The position numbers and the translations under genes were made by a program. From Acidimicrobiia bacterium (lineage in GTDB: Bacteria > Actinomycetota > Acidimicrobiia > IMCC26256 > JAMXLJ01): a DNA stretch of 59,357 nucleotides. Positions 33,931-44,629 of this stretch are shown here, in pieces. Below the pieces are notes generated by a model. The model had not been told where the DNA came from. It ran no database searches and worked only from the letters and a program-made list of their open reading frames with translations. How positions within the stretch are numbered: the first letter of the stretch is position 1; each line of letters opens with the position of its first letter. The DNA lies in NCBI GenBank assembly GCA_035651955.1, contig DASRES010000070.1, positions 1 through 59,357 on the forward strand. The letters are read 5' to 3'.

Positions 33931-34710
33931 ATGGCGACGATCCGAGACTGGTCGAACTTCATCGCCGGCCGGCGCGCGATCGTGACGGGCGCGGGCAGCG
34001 GTGTGGGGCGCGCCATCGCGATCCAGATGGCGCGCGCGGGCGCCGAGGTCTGGGTGAACGACCTCGATGCCGGGCGCGCGCAGGAGTCCGTCGCCGACAT
34101 CGAGGCCGAGGGGCTCGTCGGGAGGCCGGTCGTCGCCGACGTGTGCGACCGCGACGCGGTGGCTGCGATGGTCGCGGAGACCGGTCCGGTCGACATCCTC
34201 GTCAACAACGCCGGCATCCCGCCCGAGGGGATCGTCATCAAGCCGTTCGTCGACACCGGGCCGGACGAGTGGGACCCCCTGATCCGGCTCAACCTCGCAG
34301 CCGTGCTCGGTGTGACGCGCGGGTACCTGCCCGGGATGATCGAGCGCGGGTGGGGGCGCGTCCTCACGATCGTGTCCGACGCCGGTCGCCGCGGTGAGCG
34401 CTACCAGGCGGTGTACGGCGCCGCGAAGGCCGCTGCCATGGGGTTTTCACGCGGGCTCGCGGCCGAGGTCGGCCGGCAGGGCATCACCGTGAACTGCATC
34501 GCGCTCGGCACGATGAGCACGGGCGCGCTGGCGCGGCACCTCGCCGAGCACCCCGAGTTCGAGGAGAAGCTCGCCCGGCCCTATCCCGTCGGACGCATCG
34601 GGCAGGTGACCGATCCCGCGCCGCTCGCCGTGCTGCTGTGCAGCGACGCGGCCGAGTGGATCACCGGTCACGTGTACCCGGTCGACGGCGGCTACGCGCC
34701 CGCGCTCTGA
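33931..34710 (+). CDS. Short-chain dehydrogenase/reductase
   Basis: Classical SDR of 259 residues: cofactor motif TGAGSGVGRAIA (about residue 20), NNAG (about 92), and catalytic Ser (VSDAG) with YGAAK (Tyr about 154). Ends with the usual GHVYPVDGGYAPAL. Substrate unknown. ATG at 33931, 18 nt after RNase J. Its 3' end overlaps that of the convergent gene by 19 bp. Confidence 0.88.
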   Translation: MATIRDWSNFIAGRRAIVTGAGSGVGRAIAIQMARAGAEVWVNDLDAGRAQESVADIEAEGLVGRPVVADVCDRDAVAAMVAETGPVDILVNNAGIPPEGIVIKPFVDTGPDEWDPLIRLNLAAVLGVTRGYLPGMIERGWGRVLTIVSDAGRRGERYQAVYGAAKAAAMGFSRGLAAEVGRQGITVNCIALGTMSTGALARHLAEHPEFEEKLARPYPVGRIGQVTDPAPLAVLLCSDAAEWITGHVYPVDGGYAPAL

Positions 34711-35486
34711 TCCAACCGGTAGCCGTCACCGTCGCGGCACACGTGACCGCCGCCGGGCTCGGCGAACAGCGGCGCGACGAGCGCGAGCCCGTCGTCGCAA
34801 CAGCGCGCGAGCACGTCGTCACGCGTGTCGCGCAACACGTCCGGTTGCTCGTCGCCGAGCACGCTGTCGGGGTTTGCGATCTGCGCCGGGTGCAGGAAGA
34901 GGTGGCCGACGATCACCGCTCCCGGTGGATCGCCCGCGACGACACCGACGTGCGCCGCGGTGTGCCCGGGGAGCGGCTCGACCACGAGCTCGGGATCGAT
35001 CACGGTTCGCCCGCTGAGCGGCTCGACGCCGCCGGCGTCCGCGTGCGCGACGAGCGCGGCCGCGCCCGGGCGGCGACCGTCGCGCGCCGCGTCCAGCTCG
35101 CCTGCGGGTACGAGGTACCGCGCGTTCGGGAAGACCTTCGTGCCGTCGGGCCGTAGCACCGTGCCGATCCCGTCGATGTGCGAGTACACGACGACGTCGA
35201 CCGCGTCCGCAGGACACCCGGCGTCCGCGAGCGCGTCGATCCGGCCGGCGTCACGAGCGGGGTCGTCGAACGCGAGCCACGGGTCGACGAGGGCGGTCGT
35301 CTCGGGCGTGCGGACGAGGAGCGCGCTCGAGCCGACGCGCAGCTCGAAGTCGTCGGTCACCGACCACGGGTGCAGCCAGGGCGTCCGGCGGAGCAGCGCG
35401 GTCGTCGGGTCGTCCTGGGGCAGCACCAGCTCGAAGCCGGGGTCGGCGACCCGGGTGATCGTCGTCGATCCGATGCGCCACGGCAC
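34692..35486 (-). CDS. Metallo-beta-lactamase-fold protein with a degenerate metal site
   Basis: 264 residues with the overall plan of small MBL-fold hydrolases: strand then VDVVVYSHIDGIGTVL, later PLPGHTAAHVGVV, VGHLFLHP and a final His near GGGHV. The key HxHxDH motif reads YSHIDG, so two of its three histidines are missing while PGHT is kept. Either the enzyme uses a reduced metal site or it has lost hydrolysis. GTG at 35486 follows a TACGCT -10 box by 6 nt (leaderless); the gene is divergent from ftsK. No substrate can be proposed. Confidence 0.78.
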   Translation of the reverse strand: MPWRIGSTTITRVADPGFELVLPQDDPTTALLRRTPWLHPWSVTDDFELRVGSSALLVRTPETTALVDPWLAFDDPARDAGRIDALADAGCPADAVDVVVYSHIDGIGTVLRPDGTKVFPNARYLVPAGELDAARDGRRPGAAALVAHADAGGVEPLSGRTVIDPELVVEPLPGHTAAHVGVVAGDPPGAVIVGHLFLHPAQIANPDSVLGDEQPDVLRDTRDDVLARCCDDGLALVAPLFAEPGGGHVCRDGDGYRLDQSAGA

Positions 35487-35492
35487 GAGGTG

Positions 35493-35498
35493 AGCGTA
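35493..35498 (-). promoter_or_regulatory. -10 box of the MBL-fold gene
   Basis: TACGCT on the minus strand, 6 nt before GTG 35486. The ftsK -10 lies about 70 bp away on the other strand. Confidence 0.45.
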
Positions 35499-35566
35499 GG
35501 GACGCCCGCCGTCGCCGTCTCGCGGCCGTGAAGCAAGTATTCCGGTGTGGTTGATGTTGTTGTTGT

Positions 35567-35572
35567 TACGAT
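35567..35572 (+). promoter_or_regulatory. -10 box of ftsK
   Basis: TACGAT, 7 nt before GTG 35580; it lies in a T-rich run (GTTGTTGTTA) unusual for this genome. Confidence 0.45.
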
Positions 35573-35579
35573 CGCCGCC

Positions 35580-38039
35580 GTGCCGTCCACTCGTCGTTCG
35601 TCGAAGCGCAGGGGTCGGGGCCGCACGGGTCGTCGTCCGTCGGGACGGCGCCCGGTCGGGGCGCGCCCGCCCGTCCCACGGCGCCCCCGTCTCCGGGATC
35701 GGGCCGCCGAGCAGCTCGAGGGTCACGTCGTCGACGTCGTCGCGGTCACCCTCGCCGCGGTCGGCTCGATCGCCGCGCTCGCGCTCGCGACGGACCTGGT
35801 CGGGCCGGCGGGCCGGCTGATCGACACCGCGACGACGTCCGCGCTCGGCCGGGGCGCGTTCATGCTCCCGGTCGGCTGCTTCGCGGTCGCGGTGCTCCTC
35901 CTGTGGAGCCGCCCGCTGCTCGGCGGCGACGACGACGTCGACGACGACGAGCAGGTGCCGATCGCGACCTTCCGCATCGGCATCGGTGTCGCGCTGGTGC
36001 TCCTCGCCGTCGTCGGGTTGATGCACCTCGCGGGTGGCAGCCCCGCGCTCAACGGTCCGATGCAGCGGCTGCGCGACGCCGGTGGGTTCGCCGGCGTCGT
36101 CGTCGGTGCGCCGTTGCGCGCCGGTCTCGGCGCGGTGGGCGCGTCGATCGTGCTCCTCGCGGCCGGCGTGCTCGGCGCGCTGCTCGCCCCCGGCGTCGGC
36201 GTGCGGCGCGCGCTGCACGGCGTCGGTGTCGGCGCCGTCGTGGGACTGCGCGCGCTTCGGCGCGCGTTCGAGATCCACGCGATCGGCGACGACGAGCCGG
36301 TCGCCGACGCTCCCGAGCCCGGACCGCGCCGCGCGGTGCTCTACGACGAGCTCGCCGACGCGCCGGCCGCCGAGGCCGAGGTGGTCGACGACGACGAGTA
36401 CGAGGACGAGTACGAGGACGAGGAGTACGACGAGGACGAGGGCGACGACTACGACGAGGAGGAGTACGAAGACGAGGAGGGGGAGGAGGACGACGGCGTC
36501 GACCAGCCGGCCGCGGCGTCGTCGCTCGCGGACGTCATCGACCTGGCCGCCCTGCACTCACCGGGCGCGTGGAAGCTCCCGCCGACGACGCTGTTGCGCC
36601 GCAGCGGCGCGAAGTCGGTCGACCCGCGTCTGGTGGACGAGGGTGGCCGCGTGCTCGAGGCGACGCTGCAGGAGTTCGGCGTCGACGCGCACCTCGCCGG
36701 TCGCACCATCGGCCCCACCGTCACGCGCTACGAGCTCGAGCTCGGCGCGGGCGTGAAGGTCAACCGCGTCACGGGTCTCAGCAAGGAGATCGCGTACGCG
36801 ATGGCGAGCCACGACGTACGGATCCTCGCGCCCATCCCCGGGCGGAGCGCGATCGGCGTCGAGGTGCCGAACAAGCAGCGCCAGCTGGTGACGCTCGGCG
36901 ACATCCTCGCGTCCGACGAGGTCGGCGAGTCCGCGCACCCGCTCGAGGTCGGCCTCGGTCGCGACATCGCGGGCAACGCCGTGATGGCGAACCTGTCGAC
37001 GTTCCCGCACGTGTTGATCGCGGGCGCGACGGGCGCCGGCAAGTCGAGCTGCATCAACAGCATCATCACGTCGATCCTCATGCGCTCGACGCCCGAGCAG
37101 GTGCGGCTCATCCTGGTCGACCCGAAGCGCGTCGAGCTCGGCGTCTACAACGGCCTGCCCCACCTGCTGACCGAGGTCGTCACGAACCCGAAGCGCGCCG
37201 CGAACGCGCTCGAGTGGGCCGTGCGCGAGATGGACCTGCGCTACGAGCTCCTCGCCGAGGTCGGCGTGCGCGACATCACCGGCTACAACGCGATGTACGA
37301 CCGCGGCGATCTCCCGACCGTCACGAACCCGGACCCGGTCGGTGGGAAGACGTACGAGCGGCTGCCGTTCATCCTCGTCGTCGTCGACGAGCTGAACGAC
37401 CTCATGATGGTGGCCGCGCGCGACGTCGAGGCGAGCATCTGCCGCATCGCGCAGATGGCGCGCGCGGTCGGCATCCACCTCGTGATCGCCACGCAACGCC
37501 CGTCCGTCGACGTGATCACCGGTGTCATCAAGGCGAACGTGCCGAGCCGGCTCGCGTTCTCGGTGAGCAGCCTGGCCGACTCGCGCGTGATCCTCGACCA
37601 GCCCGGCGCGGAGAAGCTGATCGGCCAGGGCGACATGCTCGTGCTCACCGCCTCGTCGAGCCGGCCCCAGCGCGTGCAGGGCGCGTGGGTCGACGAGGAG
37701 TGCGTGCGCAAGGTCGTCGCGCACTGGCGACGTCAGGTGTCGGAGCCCGCGTACGTCGAGGGTCTCCAGGGGGACGACAACGCACCCGGTGGGGGCGGCG
37801 CGGGTGGCGATCTCGACGACGAGGACGAGCTGCTCGGCGAGGCGATGGAGCTCGTCGTTCGCAGCGGCCTGGGTTCCACGAGCATGCTGCAACGGAAGCT
37901 CCGCGTCGGGTTCGCACGAGCGGGGCGGCTCATGGACCTGCTCGAGCAGCGCGGCGTCGTCGGTCCGTCCGAGGGATCGAAGGCGCGCGCGGTGCTGATG
38001 AGCGTCGACGAGCTGGAGGAGCTGCAGCAGCGCGTGTGA
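35580..38039 (+). CDS. ftsK: DNA translocase FtsK/SpoIIIE
   Basis: Septal ATPase that pumps chromosome ends during division. 819 residues. N-terminus is Arg-rich (RRSSKRRGRGRTGRR), then four membrane helices (about residues 55-215), a strongly acidic Asp/Glu/Tyr linker (about 270-310), the alpha/beta motor with Walker A GATGAGKSS (about 480) and Walker B VVVDELNDLMM (about 605), and the C-terminal gamma winged helix (LLGEAMELVVRSG onward) that reads oriented DNA motifs. GTG at 35580 is chosen from the -10 spacing; a GTG at 35547 would add 11 residues. Shorter linker than proteobacterial FtsK. Confidence 0.94.
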   Translation: MPSTRRSSKRRGRGRTGRRPSGRRPVGARPPVPRRPRLRDRAAEQLEGHVVDVVAVTLAAVGSIAALALATDLVGPAGRLIDTATTSALGRGAFMLPVGCFAVAVLLLWSRPLLGGDDDVDDDEQVPIATFRIGIGVALVLLAVVGLMHLAGGSPALNGPMQRLRDAGGFAGVVVGAPLRAGLGAVGASIVLLAAGVLGALLAPGVGVRRALHGVGVGAVVGLRALRRAFEIHAIGDDEPVADAPEPGPRRAVLYDELADAPAAEAEVVDDDEYEDEYEDEEYDEDEGDDYDEEEYEDEEGEEDDGVDQPAAASSLADVIDLAALHSPGAWKLPPTTLLRRSGAKSVDPRLVDEGGRVLEATLQEFGVDAHLAGRTIGPTVTRYELELGAGVKVNRVTGLSKEIAYAMASHDVRILAPIPGRSAIGVEVPNKQRQLVTLGDILASDEVGESAHPLEVGLGRDIAGNAVMANLSTFPHVLIAGATGAGKSSCINSIITSILMRSTPEQVRLILVDPKRVELGVYNGLPHLLTEVVTNPKRAANALEWAVREMDLRYELLAEVGVRDITGYNAMYDRGDLPTVTNPDPVGGKTYERLPFILVVVDELNDLMMVAARDVEASICRIAQMARAVGIHLVIATQRPSVDVITGVIKANVPSRLAFSVSSLADSRVILDQPGAEKLIGQGDMLVLTASSSRPQRVQGAWVDEECVRKVVAHWRRQVSEPAYVEGLQGDDNAPGGGGAGGDLDDEDELLGEAMELVVRSGLGSTSMLQRKLRVGFARAGRLMDLLEQRGVVGPSEGSKARAVLMSVDELEELQQRV

Positions 38040-38050
38040 GACGGGCGCCG

Positions 38051-38410
38051 TCAACCGCGGTCGTCGCGGTCGCGCTCGATCTCGTCGAGACGCGTGCGCA
38101 GCTCGTCGAGCAGGCTGCCCGCCGCGCTCAGGAGCTCCTCGATGCGCGCGACGTACGCGAGCGGCGAGGCGTCCGGGATCTCGTCGTCGACGTCGAGCTC
38201 GTTGACGACCGCGCTCGCGAACTCCGCGCTCGCTCCCGGCACGAGCAGGCGCGCTCGCGTCCCTCGGTCGGTCTCGACGGGCTCCAGCGTCACCGGGCCG
38301 ATGCCCGCGGTCTCGAGCCGTCGCCGCAGCACCTGCGCGTCGAGGCGCGGCCACTCGCCGAGCACGACCGGCTGCTCTCCGGATCCTCGGGGACGTCGCG
38401 GTGCAGCCAC
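38051..38410 (-). CDS. Small protein with DUF2007-like N-terminus and coiled-coil end
   Basis: 119 residues from GTG at 38410, 9 nt after a TACACT -10 box (38420-38425). The first part, VVLGEWPRLDAQVLRRRLETAGI, resembles DUF2007 domains, which are small signal-transducing-like modules; the last 40 residues (LLSAAGSLLDELRTRLDEIER) form a probable coiled coil. No catalytic motif. It converges on ftsK with an 11-bp gap and is divergent from rimO, sharing a promoter region of about 40 bp. Family assignment is tentative. Confidence 0.6.
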   Translation of the reverse strand: MAAPRRPRGSGEQPVVLGEWPRLDAQVLRRRLETAGIGPVTLEPVETDRGTRARLLVPGASAEFASAVVNELDVDDEIPDASPLAYVARIEELLSAAGSLLDELRTRLDEIERDRDDRG

Positions 38411-38439
38411 CGCCCGGGGAGTGTACGAGAGCCCACTTG

Positions 38440-38445
38440 TAGGAT
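38440..38445 (+). promoter_or_regulatory. -10 box of rimO (leaderless)
   Basis: TAGGAT, 6 nt before GTG 38452. Confidence 0.55.
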
Positions 38446-38451
38446 GACCCC

Positions 38452-39795
38452 GTGACCATCCGCCCACGCGTTCGCGCCGCGCGCTTCTACGTCGAGACGC
38501 TCGGCTGCCCCAAGAACGCGGTGGACTCGGACAAGGTCGCGTCGTCGCTGCTCGCCGACGGGCTCGTTCCCGCCCCGTCGCCCGCGGACGCGGACCTCGT
38601 CGTCGTCAACACATGCGCGTTCGTCGAGGCGGCGCGCCAGGAGTCGATCGACACCGTGCTCGCGCTGTCGGACGTCCGCCGGCCGGGCGCGCGCCTCGTC
38701 GTGACCGGCTGTCTCGCCGAGCGCTACGGCGACGAGCTCGCGGCCGTGCTGCCCGAGGCCGACGCGGTCGTCGGGTTCGCGCAGGAGACGTCGATCGCGC
38801 CCGTCGTGCTCAAGCACAAGCCGGCGGGTGTGCGCGACCTGTTGGAGCTCCCGCGGCCGGCGCCGAGCGCACCGTGGGCGTACGTCAAGGTCGCCGAGGG
38901 ATGCGACCGCGCGTGCGCGTTCTGTGCGATCCCGTCGTTCCGCGGGAAGCAGCGTTCGCGTACGCCGGACGCGATCGTCGACGAGGTGCGCGCGCTCGTC
39001 GCCGGTGGCGTGCGCGAGGTCGTCCTCGTCGCGCAGGACATCGCGTGGTACGGGCGCGACGCCGGCGAGCCCGGCGCGCTCGCTCCGCTGCTGCGGCGGC
39101 TCGACACGTTGACGGTGGACGGCCTCGCGCGTCTGCGGCTGCTGTACCTGTACCCGAGCGAGGTGCGCGATCCCCTGGTGTCGACCATGCTCGACCTCGA
39201 CACCGTTGTCCCGTACTTCGACCTCTCGTTGCAGCACGCGTCCGCACCGTTGCTGCGCGCGATGAAGCGGTGGGGGAATGGCGACCGGTTCGCCGCCGCG
39301 ATCGCGGGCATCCGCGCGCAGGAGCCGGATGCGACGTTCCGCTCGTCGTTCATCGTCGGGTTCCCGGGCGAGACGGAGACGGACCACGCGCGCCTCCTGT
39401 CCTTCCTCGAGGACGTGCAGCTCGACTGGGCGGGCTTCTTCCCGTTCTCGCGCGAGGAGGGCACCGCGGCGGCGGCGCTCGACGGTGCCGTCGACGACCA
39501 GACGATGTCCGAGCGGCTCGCCGAGTGCACCGCGGTGCAGGACCCGATCACCACGGCGTCGCGCGAGGCGCTCGTCGGGCGCGTGACGGAGATCCTCGTC
39601 GACGCGCGCGACGACGCGTCCGGTGGCGTCGTCGGACGGAGCGCGCGTGAGGCGCCCGAGATCGACGGGGTCGTGCGGGTGCCCGGGAGTGACGCGCCGG
39701 TCGGCGCGTTCCTCGACGTGCACGTCGTCGAGAGCGAAGGCCCGGACCTGATCGGTGTACCGGTCGATCAGCACGCAGTGGTGCCGGCCTCGTGA
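38452..39795 (+). CDS. rimO: Ribosomal protein S12 methylthiotransferase
   Basis: Radical-SAM enzyme that adds a methylthio group to the conserved aspartate of S12. 447 residues: N-terminal UPF0004 with FYVETLGCPKNAVDS, NTCAF and TGCLAERY (three Cys for the second cluster), radical-SAM CxxxCxxC in EGCDRACAFCAIP (about residue 150), and C-terminal TRAM domain. PKNAVDS marks RimO as opposed to MiaB, which is also present at 45579. GTG start. Stop overlaps pgsA by 4 nt. Confidence 0.94.
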   Translation: MTIRPRVRAARFYVETLGCPKNAVDSDKVASSLLADGLVPAPSPADADLVVVNTCAFVEAARQESIDTVLALSDVRRPGARLVVTGCLAERYGDELAAVLPEADAVVGFAQETSIAPVVLKHKPAGVRDLLELPRPAPSAPWAYVKVAEGCDRACAFCAIPSFRGKQRSRTPDAIVDEVRALVAGGVREVVLVAQDIAWYGRDAGEPGALAPLLRRLDTLTVDGLARLRLLYLYPSEVRDPLVSTMLDLDTVVPYFDLSLQHASAPLLRAMKRWGNGDRFAAAIAGIRAQEPDATFRSSFIVGFPGETETDHARLLSFLEDVQLDWAGFFPFSREEGTAAAALDGAVDDQTMSERLAECTAVQDPITTASREALVGRVTEILVDARDDASGGVVGRSAREAPEIDGVVRVPGSDAPVGAFLDVHVVESEGPDLIGVPVDQHAVVPAS

Positions 39796-40358
39796 GCGCG
39801 TCGGCCGCGAGGGTGCGTCGGTTCGGACCGGGCGCGATCGCCACGCCGGCGAACGCGATCACCGTCGTGCGGCTGCTCCTCGCCGCCCCGACCCTCATCC
39901 TGATCGAGCAGGTCGGCGCGTCGTGGTTGACGTTCGGGCTGTGGACGTTGCTCGCGTGCACGGACGGGTTCGACGGCTGGCTCGCGCGGCGCGACGGCAC
40001 GACGCGCTCCGGTGCGTTCCTCGACCCGCTCGCGGACAAGTTCCTCGTCGTCGGCGGCTTCCTCGCGCTCGCGTTCCGCGGCGACATCTGGTGGGTGCCC
40101 GTGGTGCTCGTCGTCGGGCGGGAGGCGGGCATCTCGATGTACCGGTCGCTCGCCGCGCGTCGCGGCATCTCGCTCCCCGCTCGTCAGCTGGGCAAGTGGA
40201 AGACCTTCCTGCAGCTCGTGGCGGTTGCCTCCGTCATCTTCCCGGTGACCGCGCACGTGCAGTGGATCCAGTCGCTCGCGGTCTGGGTCGCGGTCACGCT
40301 GACGATCCTCTCCGCGCTCGACATCCTCGCGAGGGGCTGGCAGGAGAGCCGCGCCTGA
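39792..40358 (+). CDS. pgsA: CDP-diacylglycerol-glycerol-3-phosphate 3-phosphatidyltransferase
   Basis: CDP-alcohol phosphatidyltransferase in the membrane, making phosphatidylglycerol phosphate. 188 residues with about five hydrophobic segments; the catalytic pattern DGWLARR...G...D...D is seen in FDGWLARRDGTTRSGAFLD followed by PLAD (about residues 60-83). GTG overlaps the rimO stop and the TGA is merged with the cinA ATG (TGATG). Confidence 0.9.
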   Translation: MSASAARVRRFGPGAIATPANAITVVRLLLAAPTLILIEQVGASWLTFGLWTLLACTDGFDGWLARRDGTTRSGAFLDPLADKFLVVGGFLALAFRGDIWWVPVVLVVGREAGISMYRSLAARRGISLPARQLGKWKTFLQLVAVASVIFPVTAHVQWIQSLAVWVAVTLTILSALDILARGWQESRA

Positions 40359-41587
40359 TGCGCTGCGACGTCCTGTGCATCGGCACCGAGCTGCTGCTCG
40401 GGCAGATCACCGACACCAACTCCGCCTGGATCGGGGAGCAGCTCGCGCTCGCGGGGATCGACAGCTTCGAGCACCGGCACGTCGGCGACAACCTGCCGCG
40501 CATGGTCCAGGCGCTGCGTGAGCTGCTCGGACGATGCGACGCGGTGATCGTGTGCGGCGGCCTGGGCCCGACGCCCGACGACGTGACGCGCGAGGCGATC
40601 GCCGCCGTGATGGGCGTCGACCTGGAGCGCCGTGACGACCTGGTCGAGTGGATCCGCGGTCTCTTCGGGTCGCGCGGCCGCGACATGCCGGCCAACAACC
40701 TGCGCCAGGCCGAGGTGCCGCGTGGTGGCGAGCCGATCTCCAACTCGATCGGCACCGCGCCCGGCCTGAGGTGCGAGGTGGACGGGAAGGTCGTGTACGC
40801 GGTGCCGGGCGTGCCGTACGAGATGCGCCTGATGATGAGCGAGCACGTGCTGCCCGACTTGTTGAAGCGCGCCGGGTCGCACGGAGCGATCGTGTCGCGC
40901 ACGCTGAAGACGTGGGGCGCGTCCGAGTCCGGGCTCGCGGAGATGATCGCGGACCGCGTCGACGCGCAGACCAACCCGACGATCGCGTTCCTCGCGCGCG
41001 GCATCGAGGGCATCGCGGTGCGGATCACGGCGAAGGCCGACACGACCGAGGAGGCGCGGGCGCTCATCGAGCCCGAGGAGCGTGCGCTGCGTCAGAAGCT
41101 CGGCGACCTCGTGTTCGGCGCGGACGACGAGACGATGGAGACGATCGTCCTCGACGTGTTGCGCAAGCGCGGGTGGACGCTCGGGATCGCAGAGTCGGTG
41201 ACCGGCGGCCTCGTCGCGTCGCGTCTCGTGAGCACGCCGGGGACGAGCGAGGTGCTGCGCGGGAGCATCGTGTCGTACATGACCGACGTGAAGCGCGCGG
41301 TGCTCGGCGTGACCGCGGAGAAGGTCGTCAGCGAGGAGTGCGCGCGACAGATGGCGGAGGGCGCGCGCCGGGTCACGGGCGCGGACGTCGGGATCTCCGT
41401 GACCGGTGTCGCCGGTCCCGACCCGCAGGACGGCGAGCCCGCGGGCACCGTGTTCTTCGGGCTCGCGCTCCCGGGCCGCCCCGCGGACGCGGTCGGGACG
41501 CGGCTGCCCGGGCAGCGTGAGCAGATCCGCCAGTTCGCGACGATCTCGTTGCTCAACCTCGTGCGGATGTCGCTGCTCGAGGCGTGA
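40358..41587 (+). CDS. cinA: CinA family protein (nicotinamide-nucleotide amidase)
   Basis: 409 residues in the standard two-domain form: N-terminal molybdopterin-binding-like COG1058 domain (IGTELLLGQITDTNS, VCGGLGPTPDDVTREA; about residues 1-170) and C-terminal PncC-type amidase domain (LGIAESVTGGLVASRL, GSIVSYMTDVKRAVLGV, about 250-409). The C-terminal domain deamidates nicotinamide mononucleotide in NAD recycling. Upstream of recA, as often. Its stop overlaps the GTG of a 25-codon mini-ORF. Confidence 0.94.
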   Translation: MRCDVLCIGTELLLGQITDTNSAWIGEQLALAGIDSFEHRHVGDNLPRMVQALRELLGRCDAVIVCGGLGPTPDDVTREAIAAVMGVDLERRDDLVEWIRGLFGSRGRDMPANNLRQAEVPRGGEPISNSIGTAPGLRCEVDGKVVYAVPGVPYEMRLMMSEHVLPDLLKRAGSHGAIVSRTLKTWGASESGLAEMIADRVDAQTNPTIAFLARGIEGIAVRITAKADTTEEARALIEPEERALRQKLGDLVFGADDETMETIVLDVLRKRGWTLGIAESVTGGLVASRLVSTPGTSEVLRGSIVSYMTDVKRAVLGVTAEKVVSEECARQMAEGARRVTGADVGISVTGVAGPDPQDGEPAGTVFFGLALPGRPADAVGTRLPGQREQIRQFATISLLNLVRMSLLEA

Positions 41588-41661
41588 GCGAGCGAGCCGG
41601 GAGGCGAGCGGGAGCGGGGCCCGAGCGGCCCGCGCCGCAGGCGCAAGAGCGGAAGGCGTGA
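41584..41661 (+). CDS. 25-codon mini-ORF between cinA and thpR (copy B of a duplicated element)
   Basis: GTG at 41584 overlaps the cinA stop (GTGA) and the TGA at 41659-41661 overlaps the thpR GTG (GTGA), so the small frame exactly bridges the two genes. The peptide starts VSERAGRRAG and ends QAQERKA. Apart from start codon and final residue it equals the peptide before cysN. Best read as a translational linker of unknown origin; no ribosome site beyond the overlap. Confidence 0.5.
   Translation: MSERAGRRAGAGPERPAPQAQERKA
41590..41655 (+). repeat. 66-bp dispersed repeat, copy B
   Basis: Identical to 4440-4505 (opposite orientation in the window, same orientation relative to the following gene). 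The differences just outside the identical block are all transitions. Confidence 0.9.
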
Positions 41662-42236
41662 GCGCCGGCATCGGGCGCGCGTTCCTCGCGGTCGTGCCGG
41701 ATGCGCGTGCGCTCGACGCGATCGCGCGTGCGGTCGATGCGTTGACGCTGCCGGACGGATGGCGGATCGTGTCGCGCGCGCAGTGGCACGTGACGGTGCA
41801 GTTCCTCGGTGCGGTCGCGGACGGCCCTGCTGTCGCCGGTGCGGTCGCGTCCGTCGTGACGCGTCACGACGCGTTCGACGTCGCGCTCGGCGGCGGTGGC
41901 GCGTTCCCGTCCGCGCGGCGTGCCGGCGTTCTCTGGATCGGCGCGCGACGCGGGGAGGACGCGCTGGGCGCGCTCGCTGGCGACCTGTCGGGCGCGCTCG
42001 CGCCGCTCGGGTTCGCGCGTGACGAAGACCGGTTCCACGCGCACCTCACGGTCGCGCGGACGCGCGGGCGCGATCGCCGTGACGCGCGGCCGCTCGTCGA
42101 CGCGTTGGAGGCCGTCGCGGACAGCCCCCCGTGGAGCGTGCGCGAGGTCGTGCTGTTCGAGAGCCGGACGCGTCCGAGCGGGGCCGAGTACTCGGTCGTC
42201 GAGCGGTTCCCGCTGCGCGTGGGCGAGGGTGCTTGA
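41658..42236 (+). CDS. thpR: RNA 2',3'-cyclic phosphodiesterase (2H phosphoesterase, LigT/ThpR)
   Basis: 192-residue 2H enzyme. Two catalytic HxT motifs are present: WHVTVQFLG (about residue 43) and FHAHLTVART (about residue 132). The family opens 2',3'-cyclic phosphates and can ligate tRNA halves in vitro. Begins with GTG in overlap with the duplicated mini-ORF. Lies upstream of recA but is separated from it by an SOS promoter. Confidence 0.9.
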   Translation: MSAGIGRAFLAVVPDARALDAIARAVDALTLPDGWRIVSRAQWHVTVQFLGAVADGPAVAGAVASVVTRHDAFDVALGGGGAFPSARRAGVLWIGARRGEDALGALAGDLSGALAPLGFARDEDRFHAHLTVARTRGRDRRDARPLVDALEAVADSPPWSVREVVLFESRTRPSGAEYSVVERFPLRVGEGA

Positions 42237-42262
42237 GTCGAACGCCTGTTCGGCGCTAGGGT
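42233..42262 (+). promoter_or_regulatory. recA promoter with SOS box
   Basis: -35 TTGAGT (42233-42238), LexA box CGAACGCCTGTTCG (42239-42252) filling the spacer, -10 TAGGGT (42257-42262). The spacing is 18 bp. Leader of about 160 nt before the recA GTG; it carries no other recognisable element apart from a strong ribosome site AGGAGG at its end. Confidence 0.85.
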
Positions 42263-42428
42263 ACTTACACCGGTGGGATTCGCCTGCTCGCCTGCTCGCC
42301 CGCCGCCAATCCGGCGACCCGGGCAGGCGTTCACTGTCACACCCCCGCCGTACGGTCTGCACGAGCGACTTCCCCGCACACGAACGACATGCGAACGAAC
42401 GCAGCGCACGGCCCAGGAGGGGTTCACG

Positions 42429-44561
<2,133 letters not shown>

Positions 44562-44587
44562 GCGCCGAGCGCGATCCACGACCGGGT

Positions 44588-44624
44588 GGTGCGGGGAGCG
44601 CACGGGCAGGGCGTTCCCCGCACC
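44588..44624. terminator. Hairpin between convergent recA and rhodanese genes
   Basis: GGTGCGGGGA pairs with TCCCCGCACC over a 17-nt loop. No U-tract; likely U-poor terminator for one or both genes. Confidence 0.45.
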
Positions 44625-44629
44625 GGCCG

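Noticed and set aside
35547-38455. Second very long open frame overlapping ftsK
   Set aside because: Arg/Pro/Ala-rich translation without any domain; a shadow of the ftsK codons.
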